DNA from: Planctomycetota bacterium
GTDB taxonomy: Bacteria; Planctomycetota; Phycisphaerae; Phycisphaerales; UBA1924
Reading direction: 5' to 3'
Assembly: GCA_024276195.1 (NCBI GenBank)
Contig: JAJRXR010000042.1
Location: forward strand, 1-64,000
Length of the DNA stretch: 64,000 nucleotides
In this document: positions 25,301-32,311 of the stretch, piece by piece
Position numbering within the stretch: the first letter of the stretch is position 1
How the letters are laid out: each line of letters opens with the position of its first letter
Position numbers and translations under genes: made by a program
The notes under the pieces: model-generated
What the model saw: the letters and a program-made list of their open reading frames with translations, nothing else
Databases searched by the model: none
Told to the model about the DNA's origin: nothing

Positions 25301-28300
25301 GGTTGAAGACGCCCGGGTTCTCGGGGCCGATCTCGCCGCCGAGGTTGCTGTTCGGGTAGTAGTGGAAGCGGGTGACGTTGCCCATCGGGTCGGTTGAGCT
25401 GACACGCCGGTCGTAGCCGTCGTAGCTCGATGTCGTGACGCGCGGGGCGACGCCTTCGAGCCCCTGGGTGACGCGAACGGTGTTCTTGTTGGCGTCGAAG
25501 TCGTACTGATCGGTTGAGACCAGCGGGTCGCCGGCGGCTCGCACGGTTTGGAATGTAAGGTCACGCTCGTCGTAGAGCGTGGTCAGTGTGTTGGTGGGCT
25601 GGCGCATTTCCACGGCTTCGCCGTAGCTGACGAGCGTGCGGTTGCGGTTGGCGTCATAGGCGAACTCGGTCGTGATGAACTGGTCCGCCGGGAGCCAGTC
25701 ACAAACGGGGACCTCTTGCGTACCGCCAAATGCCCCCGAATAGTCGCCGACCTCCTCGCACTGGCGGATCAGCCGGTTCAGAATCTCATACTCGTAGATG
25801 GTCGTGAAGTGGGTGTTGGGCTGGAGGGCGTCCGTCTCGTCGACGTTTTGGATGTCAGTGCGGACGACGTTGTCATTTGGATCGTAAAACGTGTCGCGCA
25901 GGTAGCGGACGGCGCCAATCTCAACCTCGCGGGAGATCGAGCGAACGACCTGGTTGAGTTGGTTGCGGACATAGAGCGTGTCGTGTCCGCGTGGGTCGAT
26001 GGTGCGGATGATGTTGCCGACGATGTCGTATTCGCTCGTGGTGGTGAGCGAGAAGCCACCCTGGTCGATGATCTGGTCTTGAAGGTAGCCTCGCTGAGGC
26101 CCGGCGCCGTAGTACGTGTATTCGTCGGTGCGTCGGCTTGAGCTGCCGTTGTTGGGCAGGGTGTGTGAGGTCATCTGGCCGAAGGTGTTGTAGGTAAAAT
26201 CTTCCTGACCCCCGTCGCGATGTGTGGTGTGCTCGCGGTTGCCGGTAATGAGGTCGTAGGTGTGGGTGGTGACATTGCCCCGAGCGTCGGTGTGGCGCGT
26301 GACGTAGTTGAACCCACAGCAGCCCCCGAAGTCGTCGAGATACTCGAATGTCTCGCAGATGATCCCCTGATCGGCGGCGAGCGGGCCTGGCGTCCGACAG
26401 TGCATGAGCACGTTCGAGCGCATCCGCGGGTCCGGGTTCGCGGTGTCATAGACGTAGACCTCCTCGTTGAGGTTCGGGTAGATGATCCGGAGTGGCAGGT
26501 CGTTGGTGTTGTACTCGTATCGAGTCTCGAAGAAGTCCGGGTCGACCGCTCTCAGTTTCGGGAAATCGGGTGAGCCCAGGTCGCCAACGGTTGTGGGGGC
26601 ATCGGGATCCCATCGCCCGGTGTATTCCCGGAGGATGACGTTCCGGTTGTTCTCGTCGTAGAAGTATTCCTTGACGTTGCCAACGCGGTCGTTGACGATC
26701 GCTCGAGTTGTCGCGAAGTTGTTCACAGCAGCCGGCGACATGACGTCGTAGCTGAAGTGGAAGACGTCGCCCGGGTCGCCCCAGTCTTCACTCATGACGC
26801 GGTCGAACTGGACATTCGCCGGATCCTCGGTCGGGTTGTAGAAGATTCGGGTGTAGGTCTGGCCCTTTGGGTCCGTGATGCTCGTCATGTTGTGGTTGAG
26901 GCGATCGTCAATGAAACCTGTGGTGTATGTGTAGACCGTGGCCTTTCCGTCCGGGTACTCGTGCCCTGCGGGGATTGGGAAGTCGGGCTCAGCGAGAACA
27001 CGGGGTGTGATTGCCGACCTGAGATCTCCGGCAGAGCCGTCGGCGTCGCCGTCCGCGTAATACTCGTAGCGAACAGATCGGTTTGCGAAGTCCGTGACGG
27101 AGGCGATGAAGCCGTCGCTGTTGTACGCGATGTGGATCGGTCGATCGAGAGAATCGATCACTTGGCTTAGCCGCCCTTGTGCGTCGTAGTTGAAGACGAG
27201 CACGTTCCCGTTGCGGTCTACGATCGAGGTGATCACACCCGGCGCAACCGGATGGTCGAGTGCTGAAAACGTCCACAGCGTCTGGCCAGCGAACGTCAGC
27301 GTGAGCGTGCCGTCAAGCTCCTGGGTGAATCGGCGGAAGAAGCCACGCGCCGTCCAGGCGCCGTCACCTCCCGGCACATAGACATCCTGGCGGGTGTTGC
27401 CATCGAACAGCACGAGGTTTGGCCCCTGCGCTTCAACACGGATGTTGTACGAGTAATCCCAGCCGTTTCCCAGGGGCGTGCTCGGCCCGATCTTGGAACG
27501 GTACTTTCTCGCCCAGATGAAGTCGTTCTCGCCGCGCCCGGGGATGCGGAGATCGACCACCGACTCGAAGAACTCGCCGGAGAACAGGTACACCGGATCG
27601 GCAACATAGTCTGTGCCGCATACCGGTGCGGTCGGGTCATTCCCGATGACGTTTCCGCCCTTCTCATCGCAGCAGGGGCAGGTCTTCTCTTGTTTGCGGA
27701 TCTCGTCGATGCCCACCGAGTTGTCGTCGCCGCGGACGCCGACCCATCGCCATCGCCCGTGCTGCTGGTGGGCGCCGAGTGTATTGGAGTACGTTGTTGT
27801 GAAGTCCCGGCCGTACCCGGTCGTGGGCTCGGCGGTTCCGTGCTTGGTCGCGGCGAGCCAGTTGACGAGGTGCTCGAACCCGGGCGGGTTCGTCGTCGCA
27901 TTGTACGTGACTTGGGCGTTTTCTGGCGGGCTGTCGTAGGGCCAGTCGGAAGTGATCTCGATTTCATAGGTCATCAGTGTGAAGCTGCTGGCGAGGCCAG
28001 GGGGTCCAACCTCAACCGCATGAACACCGGGAAGTAGCGAGCTGAAGGACGCATCGGCGACGCCCACGGCCTGACCATCGACTCGCCACTCGATCAGCGA
28101 GGACTCACGCGAGGGTGGGCCATCGACGCGGATGCCCGGTCGGCGTATGTTCCCAGCCCCGCGGGGTGGGATCGCGCGCGCAGAGAAGAGGATTGCCTTC
28201 TCGACCGATGTCACAAGCTGGTCCTGCGAGACCCACTGGACCGTCGCGATCGAGTCCGGGTGAAAGTAGCGAGCGACGGTCTCGACGTTGGTCGCGTCTT

Positions 28301-28745
28301 CGTGGACGTTCGTGAGGACCTCGCCAGCGTCGTAGGTGTAGGCCAGATCCTCGGGCTCGAACGCGCGTACTGAGATGGCGCATTCGATCCGTTCCCCACC
28401 GGGGAGAATCGTGCAAGCGATCCCAAACTCGCCCACCTGGTTGAACTCGTAGAGAGCGTTCTCGCCGTCGGCCCAGATGAGGCTTTGCCCCTCCCATTGG
28501 ACCGATTCGCCCTCTTCCCAGCGGCGCACGATTTTGAAAGGGATCTGGTTTCCGAGGGGGATGAGCAGATCCGATGGCGCCTCGTTGAGCGCGGTCGTGA
28601 ATCCTGGGACCGGGCCGAAGTGGAGCGATGTCTCAGGATCGGCGCCCGTTTGTGCAACGGCCATCCCTGAGCCAAGGAGTGCAAGCAGGAGTGTCAGCAT
28701 TACTGATGATGCGAATGAACAGTCGCCGAGACGTCGGGTATTCAT
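22371..28745 (-). CDS. RHS/YD-repeat secreted protein with internal dockerin repeats
   Basis: A 2124-residue protein. A signal peptide covers residues 1-32 (VMLTLLLALLGSGMAVA, ATG 28745). Residues ~180-400 are beta-rich, followed by an RHS N-terminal entry region (PVYLFSGEFFESVVDL, RKYRSKIGPSTPLGNGWDYS) and many YD repeats (YDAQGRLSQVID, YDALNRMVSETYAD) to about residue 1900. An RHS core-associated end follows (YYRTRYLDPVAGRFTTRDTI, then DPYGL near 2007). Within the repeats, residues ~1712-1780 are two dockerin type I loops. After DPYGL comes a ~115-residue low-GC tail with an SH3-like look. RHS shells encapsulate or display C-terminal effectors, and the tail is probably the variable cargo or a binding module. 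It follows the PEP-CTERM-like gene at 29421 by 25 bp. Confidence 0.93.
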   Translation of the reverse strand: MNTRRLGDCSFASSVMLTLLLALLGSGMAVAQTGADPETSLHFGPVPGFTTALNEAPSDLLIPLGNQIPFKIVRRWEEGESVQWEGQSLIWADGENALYEFNQVGEFGIACTILPGGERIECAISVRAFEPEDLAYTYDAGEVLTNVHEDATNVETVARYFHPDSIATVQWVSQDQLVTSVEKAILFSARAIPPRGAGNIRRPGIRVDGPPSRESSLIEWRVDGQAVGVADASFSSLLPGVHAVEVGPPGLASSFTLMTYEIEITSDWPYDSPPENAQVTYNATTNPPGFEHLVNWLAATKHGTAEPTTGYGRDFTTTYSNTLGAHQQHGRWRWVGVRGDDNSVGIDEIRKQEKTCPCCDEKGGNVIGNDPTAPVCGTDYVADPVYLFSGEFFESVVDLRIPGRGENDFIWARKYRSKIGPSTPLGNGWDYSYNIRVEAQGPNLVLFDGNTRQDVYVPGGDGAWTARGFFRRFTQELDGTLTLTFAGQTLWTFSALDHPVAPGVITSIVDRNGNVLVFNYDAQGRLSQVIDSLDRPIHIAYNSDGFIASVTDFANRSVRYEYYADGDADGSAGDLRSAITPRVLAEPDFPIPAGHEYPDGKATVYTYTTGFIDDRLNHNMTSITDPKGQTYTRIFYNPTEDPANVQFDRVMSEDWGDPGDVFHFSYDVMSPAAVNNFATTRAIVNDRVGNVKEYFYDENNRNVILREYTGRWDPDAPTTVGDLGSPDFPKLRAVDPDFFETRYEYNTNDLPLRIIYPNLNEEVYVYDTANPDPRMRSNVLMHCRTPGPLAADQGIICETFEYLDDFGGCCGFNYVTRHTDARGNVTTHTYDLITGNREHTTHRDGGQEDFTYNTFGQMTSHTLPNNGSSSRRTDEYTYYGAGPQRGYLQDQIIDQGGFSLTTTSEYDIVGNIIRTIDPRGHDTLYVRNQLNQVVRSISREVEIGAVRYLRDTFYDPNDNVVRTDIQNVDETDALQPNTHFTTIYEYEILNRLIRQCEEVGDYSGAFGGTQEVPVCDWLPADQFITTEFAYDANRNRTLVSYGEAVEMRQPTNTLTTLYDERDLTFQTVRAAGDPLVSTDQYDFDANKNTVRVTQGLEGVAPRVTTSSYDGYDRRVSSTDPMGNVTRFHYYPNSNLGGEIGPENPGVFNPFAIQTSGELIDAQGVAGNIRLSESMAFYDPMDRPVRQDTQFFDTETQTPILDGLSSALTAWSQNSQALQVTNDNNHASFTTYDTANRVLIETDALGNTVEYLYDANSNVTRIIEIELSDLGAPAQVFLTHITYDGLDRTTSTTDNIGNVNRSLYDSRDNLTRTDDALGNRTRYVYDGINRLITTVYDLNDGVAAAGTPSDDCETPNAEPDIVTRQTWDDTSRLTSQTDDNANGTHYAYDALNRMVSETYADSTVHLYAYDAHDNRIHTMDANLSETECVYDLNNRLISKSVIPGPTVSDDTTLETYAFDGLSRVVEAADDDSVVVRAHDSLSHVTSETLNGQTTTCVFDGVGNQTQCIYPSGRTIDCAFDELERMKVVSDASTGLIAEYDYIGPGRVERRGYGNGTRAEYTYDGFTGAPAIAGDFAVKRIVRTSHTRIADTSVIDDRTYTWDRMYNKTRREDIRAGGPRLRHDYTYDSIYRLEHTLVTDQTDPLDPVQVRDTWYTLDGVGNRLEVTGEIDPGTYALDSTAPLPADCPVNQYTDTPFDSREYDENGNLVRILAVTGDLDANGVLDIMDLQALLSLMQPDLLLRGGSAGSGGGARRGPGRADVNADGLVDALDVQDLITRILNSPAPGAPGGNGAGAAAAVAAEIMYDYRNQMVEFNDLILGQRHTYAYDALGRRIRRTVDADAAAAGPDETRYFYCGWQVHEEQNELGAEEATYVYGLYIDEALTMRRAGSDFYYHTDELYNVMALTDAAGAVVERYEYADYGQPVNPDDPTVAVEPPGDPSGVGNPYLFTGRRLDTETGWYYYRTRYLDPVAGRFTTRDTIGVWGDLGNHGNGFTLAGSNPESRSDPYGLSQTDTSPSGQSGAETEVVYTRKGHTFKGKRIKKGGTPCRKGPRARDAIICRLDLGTPLKVLGATKLYYKVRCCCKIGYVYKGYTSKEPPKKEPVDRDILPQRTSSESIRVLGSKG

Positions 28746-28770
28746 GGCGGACCCCTGCGATTCAAGACTG

Positions 28771-29421
28771 TCAGGTACAGGATTCATGGCGTCTACGCCG
28801 AGCTCCGACGAGGTAGATTGCGACCGACACCAAAAGCGGGGCGCCGGGCGACGGCACCTGGGTCCACTTGATCACGATAATCGGGTTTGTATCGAGGCCG
28901 ATACCGCTCCCCGTCCAGAAAATGTTGGAGCCATCGGTCTCGACGAATCCCTCTCCGATGAGTTCAATCGAGTTGATGAAGTTTGGTTCGGATTGCTCTT
29001 TGATGCCGAGGATATCGATCTCGTGGACCGAGTACGCAACAGGATCGAAGTTGCTGAAGTCGATCGTGATGATCCCAGCGAACTTTTTGCCAGCGGGGGG
29101 CGGGATTGACTCGGTGGTAATCGTGAGTGTGAGCCCTGGCGCATTGATATCCGCGAAGATGGACGTGCCGCCGAACGCGTGCTCACCTTGCCCGGCGTGC
29201 GTGCCCCACATCGTTCCGCCAAGCTCCGGGCCTGCGAGCCCGTTGATCTCAAGACCCTGGCCATCTTCGGGGCTGCGTGGCGCCGGGGTCGTGAGCGGAG
29301 TCAAGGCATGGAGTTGCGCGTCAGATCGTCGCTCAGTAATTATGTCACCGATTGCGTGAGATCGAGCCACGACCAGTATCGTCACCGTGAGCAAACAGCG
29401 CGCCGCGTAACGCACATGCAT
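28771..29421 (-). CDS. Secreted protein with PEP-CTERM-like sorting tail
   Basis: A 216-residue exported protein with signal peptide (residues 1-24, LLTVTILVVARSHA) and a Gly- and Ile-rich beta domain (LEINGLAGPELGGTMWGTHA, IITIDFSNFDPVAYSVHEID). The C-terminus has VPSPGAPLLVSVAIYLVG followed by ARRRRHE, the same motif, helix and basic-end order as the protein at 21471-22193. It lies 25 bp upstream of the RHS gene on the same strand and is probably co-transcribed with it. No catalytic motif is visible. It is likely an envelope or matrix protein. Confidence 0.8.
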   Translation of the reverse strand: MHVRYAARCLLTVTILVVARSHAIGDIITERRSDAQLHALTPLTTPAPRSPEDGQGLEINGLAGPELGGTMWGTHAGQGEHAFGGTSIFADINAPGLTLTITTESIPPPAGKKFAGIITIDFSNFDPVAYSVHEIDILGIKEQSEPNFINSIELIGEGFVETDGSNIFWTGSGIGLDTNPIIVIKWTQVPSPGAPLLVSVAIYLVGARRRRHESCT

Positions 29422-29760
29422 GGATATCCCTCTCTCTCCGTCACCGTGAGCGAACGCAACAGCGCCACGTTCTTGACGTGTTCTCAGACAAACTCACCAG
29501 GAGCGATCCGTCTTCAAGAACGGTGGCTCCGTAGGACCACGCAGGATTCAGTGACGAAACCCGCCAACATTTCGAAGTTTTATTGTGCTATACGCTGTAA
29601 AGATGAGAAACTAGGCCATGCCTGACGGCTCCAAGAGTCTGAGGCATCGGCTGATGAAGGCGAGTTTGATGATTCGGAGTGTGAGCGATTCTCCATCGCC
29701 AAAACCGATCGGCGAATACTGTTCGCCTCGACCTCGTTAGGATCCTCCCGGGCTCGGGCC
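29422..29760. other. Intergenic region of lower GC
   Basis: This 339-bp gap between two minus-strand genes marks the start of a stretch with visibly lower GC content, running to about 32200. No gene, terminator or repeat was recognised. Short frames here show no family features. Confidence 0.5.
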
Positions 29761-30120
29761 TCACGGATTTCGCTTTCGGACTGTGTCTGGCGCCGACAGC
29801 GAACTGTCGTTGTCAGGTTTTGGCACTTCGTGCATACTGAGGCGCAGAGCGTGTGTGGCGACCCCAACGACCAGACCCGTTGTGAGGAGCCCGGCGAAAC
29901 CGATCACGACACTGATAGCACGCCCAACGCCCGTGGCTGGCTGGATATCTCCGTAGCCGATGGTCAACGCGGTGATGAGAGAAAAGTAGGCTGAATCCGC
30001 CAACTCGATTCCCTCAACCCACGAAAAAGCGACGGCCCCCACGGCAACCACACCGACCAAAGTGATCAGGAGCCCTCGAACATGCTGGAGGCAGACCCAT
30101 GCGTTTCGCAGAAAGTTCAT
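29761..30120 (-). CDS. Two-helix potassium channel subunit (ion channel family 2)
   Basis: A 119-residue membrane protein with two hydrophobic helices (residues ~16-40, LITLVGVVAVGAVAFSWVEG, and ~66-92, AISVVIGFAGLLTTGLVVGVA) flanking a pore loop with the K+ selectivity filter TIGYGD in ALTIGYGDIQP. This is the minimal 2-TM channel plan, which works as a tetramer. There is no RCK/TrkA regulatory domain, so gating is unclear. ATG 30120 is chosen because GGAG precedes it by 9 nt, and a TTG twelve bases earlier is disfavoured. It follows the APC permease gene on the same strand by 111 bp, so they may be co-transcribed. Confidence 0.9.
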   Translation of the reverse strand: MNFLRNAWVCLQHVRGLLITLVGVVAVGAVAFSWVEGIELADSAYFSLITALTIGYGDIQPATGVGRAISVVIGFAGLLTTGLVVGVATHALRLSMHEVPKPDNDSSLSAPDTVRKRNP

Positions 30121-30231
30121 GTGGTGCTCCAACTCCGGCGAGCAGAGATTATAGAAGGGCAGATCCTTTGGACACGCTCACTTCAAGGCCGTGTCCAGAT
30201 ACGAAACCAAAGGCCGTCTGGTCTGGTGTCA

Positions 30232-31623
30232 TCAGTCCATATCCATGCCTTCGGGCATGTCCGAATCATCATTCATCGTCGTGTCCCCACCCTTCTCCAT
30301 CGTATCTTTCATTGCCATATGCATGACACCCTGGTCGTCTGTGTGCGTGATCATGAACAGGCGTTGCGCAATCAGGATGACCACGAACCCGATCAGAGCC
30401 ACGACAACAACCAACGGGTCATTGGCGACCTTTAGCTGTATGAACGCGCCGAGAATCACGACATCCAGCAGGATGGCGCAGATCGGAATGAGCGGTTTCG
30501 CCTTCGCTTCCTTGAGAAGGTGGCGAAGAAGACCCCAATGGATGGAGATGTCCATGACCAGATAGAAAATGGCGCCGATCGAGGCAATCCGAGTCAAATC
30601 AAAGAGCACTGTCAGGGTAATCGCGAATACGACGGTCAGAACCAGAGCCGGATTGCTGACGCCTTTATACAGCCTCGGCAACTGCTTCATGTTGCTGAGC
30701 ATCGCCAGCATTCTGGAAGCCGAGTAGATGCTGGCGATCACGCCGGAAACGGTCGCAACAATTGCAAGAGCCACCGTGAGGAACAGGCCCCATTCCCCAA
30801 AGATGGGCTTTGCTGCCGCAGCAAGCGCATAGTCCTTGGCCACGACTATTTCTTCGACACTCAAGCTGCTGGCTACTGACAACGCCAGAATCGTGTACAT
30901 GGCCGAGCAAATGAGAATGGAGAGGATAATTGAGCGTCCAAGATTCTTATGCGGATTAACAATGTCGCCGCCCTGGTTCGTGATCGTGGTGAAGCCCTTG
31001 AAGGCCAGGATGGACAGAGCAAGAGCTGCAATGAAACTGAAACCGCCACCGCTGGCAACGCCCTCATTGGCATCGCCCCAGTCCCCGATCGAGGGGAAAC
31101 CCGCGACGGCAAGTCCGGCCAACGCGAGCACGGTAATTCCCCCAATCTTGATTACCGCGGTCAGATTTGCTGCCCGCTCGATGGTCTTATTCCCCGAGAT
31201 ATTGACGATGTATGCCACGACGATCAGGAGCACTCCCAAGATGGGAACCAGGATTGCAGCCGTGTCCGACCCAAAGAGTCGGAGCGTGTAGGAGCCAAAG
31301 GTCCGCGCGACGAGGCTTTCAGCGATGACCATCGAAACATACATGAGCAGGGAAAATGTCCCCGCGATGGTGCCGGGGCCATAGGCGCGGCGCAAAAATG
31401 TAGCGACACCGCCCGAAGAGGGGTAGGCGTTCGAGAGCTTGACATAGGAGTATGCGCTGAAGCCGACGACCACTGCTCCGCCAAGGAAAGCGAGCGGAAA
31501 GAGAGCGCCCACCAGCTCGGCGATTTGGCCCATCAGGACGAAGATTCCGGCGCCGATCATGACGCCGGTACCCAGCGAAATGGAACCCAACAGTGAAATC
31601 TTGGTCCCAGATTTGTTTTCCAT
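30232..31623 (-). CDS. APC-family amino acid/cation permease with Met/Asp-rich tail
   Basis: A 463-residue transporter with about 12 hydrophobic segments. The first helix has the APC-superfamily signature (SISLGTGVMIGAGIFVLMGQ), with the unwound GAGIF that binds the substrate. The C-terminal ~35 residues after the last helix are soluble and unusually rich in Met, Asp and His (GVMHMAMKDTMEKGG, then DDSDMPEGMDMD), a composition seen in copper- or silver-binding segments. The start ATG follows GGAAAGGATCG. The gene is less GC-rich than the core genes around it. Family is secure. The substrate (amino acid, or polyamine) is not known, and the metal-binding idea is inference. Confidence 0.92.
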   Translation of the reverse strand: MENKSGTKISLLGSISLGTGVMIGAGIFVLMGQIAELVGALFPLAFLGGAVVVGFSAYSYVKLSNAYPSSGGVATFLRRAYGPGTIAGTFSLLMYVSMVIAESLVARTFGSYTLRLFGSDTAAILVPILGVLLIVVAYIVNISGNKTIERAANLTAVIKIGGITVLALAGLAVAGFPSIGDWGDANEGVASGGGFSFIAALALSILAFKGFTTITNQGGDIVNPHKNLGRSIILSILICSAMYTILALSVASSLSVEEIVVAKDYALAAAAKPIFGEWGLFLTVALAIVATVSGVIASIYSASRMLAMLSNMKQLPRLYKGVSNPALVLTVVFAITLTVLFDLTRIASIGAIFYLVMDISIHWGLLRHLLKEAKAKPLIPICAILLDVVILGAFIQLKVANDPLVVVVALIGFVVILIAQRLFMITHTDDQGVMHMAMKDTMEKGGDTTMNDDSDMPEGMDMD

Positions 31624-31643
31624 CTTCGATCCTTTCCATCTGT

Positions 31644-31673
31644 TGGGGACTCGTCAACTGGGGACTCGTCAAC
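31644..31673 (-). repeat. 15-bp tandem duplication upstream of the permease
   Basis: TGGGGACTCGTCAAC occurs twice head to tail, ending 21 bp before the permease ATG. Read on the minus strand each copy contains TTGACG, so the duplication doubles a -35-like element in the leader or promoter region. No matching -10 stands out. Confidence 0.55.
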
Positions 31674-31864
31674 ACGCTGGATCTTGCTCAACCATGCCAA
31701 GGCGACCGCATGACTCGCTCTGCTCTCGCAGGGGCAGACCGTCGCGCTGGCATGCAAGCCAACCGGGGTGACTGAACAGACAAACTGCCGTTGGCGCAAG
31801 GGATACGGCGGTCTGAAGACCGACCAGGCGAACATTCACCGATATGGATCGTAGCCAGATCGGC

Positions 31865-32050
31865 GTTCCCCGGTATCACGCGGTACGCCTCGGTATCCAG
31901 CGCCGTCGCCGAAAGCGTGGGGTCCGGGCGCTCGCTGGCCAGGCGAGGTTGGGCGTCTCGGCGCAGCTGCTCATAGACAAGGGGCAGCAGACAATCGGGG
32001 TCGGTTGAATCGCCGTCTGCTGCGGCTTGAATCAGAATGGTGATGCCGGG
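31865..32050 (-). pseudogene. Remnant of a planctomycete-type ECF sigma factor gene
   Basis: Translation on the minus strand gives LLPLVYEQLRRDAQPRLASE and ERPDPTLSATALDTEAY. This aligns well with region 2 of the intact sigma factor at 18545-19108 (LVYADLRAIAARYMQSERAE and HTLSPTALVHEAW). Only about 60 residues are recognisable. The expected AHFF/RRILVDHA helix and all of region 4 are missing, and the remaining frame to 31688 has no sigma features. It appears to be the decayed 5' part of a third ECF gene of this family, in a lower-GC region. Confidence 0.7.
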
Positions 32051-32202
32051 CTGTCCATTGGACGTTGGTATAAGGCCATGGTCGCCTCCTCCGAATCGAG
32101 GTCGATACCCCATGCGTTTCCGAGCTTGCCGGTGTTCGGACACGACTCAGCTCGCTGTTTGTACCGAAAATCGTGGTCCGAAGAGGGTTGCGCCTTCACT
32201 GT

Positions 32203-32258
32203 TGAACGCGAACCGAGTGCGGCCAGCCCGTTGGGGCTGGCCGCACTCGTGCGCGGAG
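32203..32258. terminator. 15-bp perfect hairpin, repeat of the element after tRNA-fMet
   Basis: GAGTGCGGCCAGCCC (32215-32229) and GGGCTGGCCGCACTC (32234-32248) pair perfectly around GTTG. The ~56-bp context matches the element after the tRNA at about 14131-14186. It lies 3' of the minus-strand dockerin gene ending at 32312 and may terminate it. There is no strong U-run. Confidence 0.6.
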
Positions 32259-32311
32259 GGCGTTGGGGTTGTACTCGCGGGGCATGTCTGGGCTTGGCGA
32301 GCTTTGGGGCT

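Noticed and set aside
29617..29740. Short plus-strand frame beginning at ATG 29617
   Set aside because: It is about 40 codons with no hydrophobic or domain pattern and no ribosome site, in a gap between minus-strand genes.
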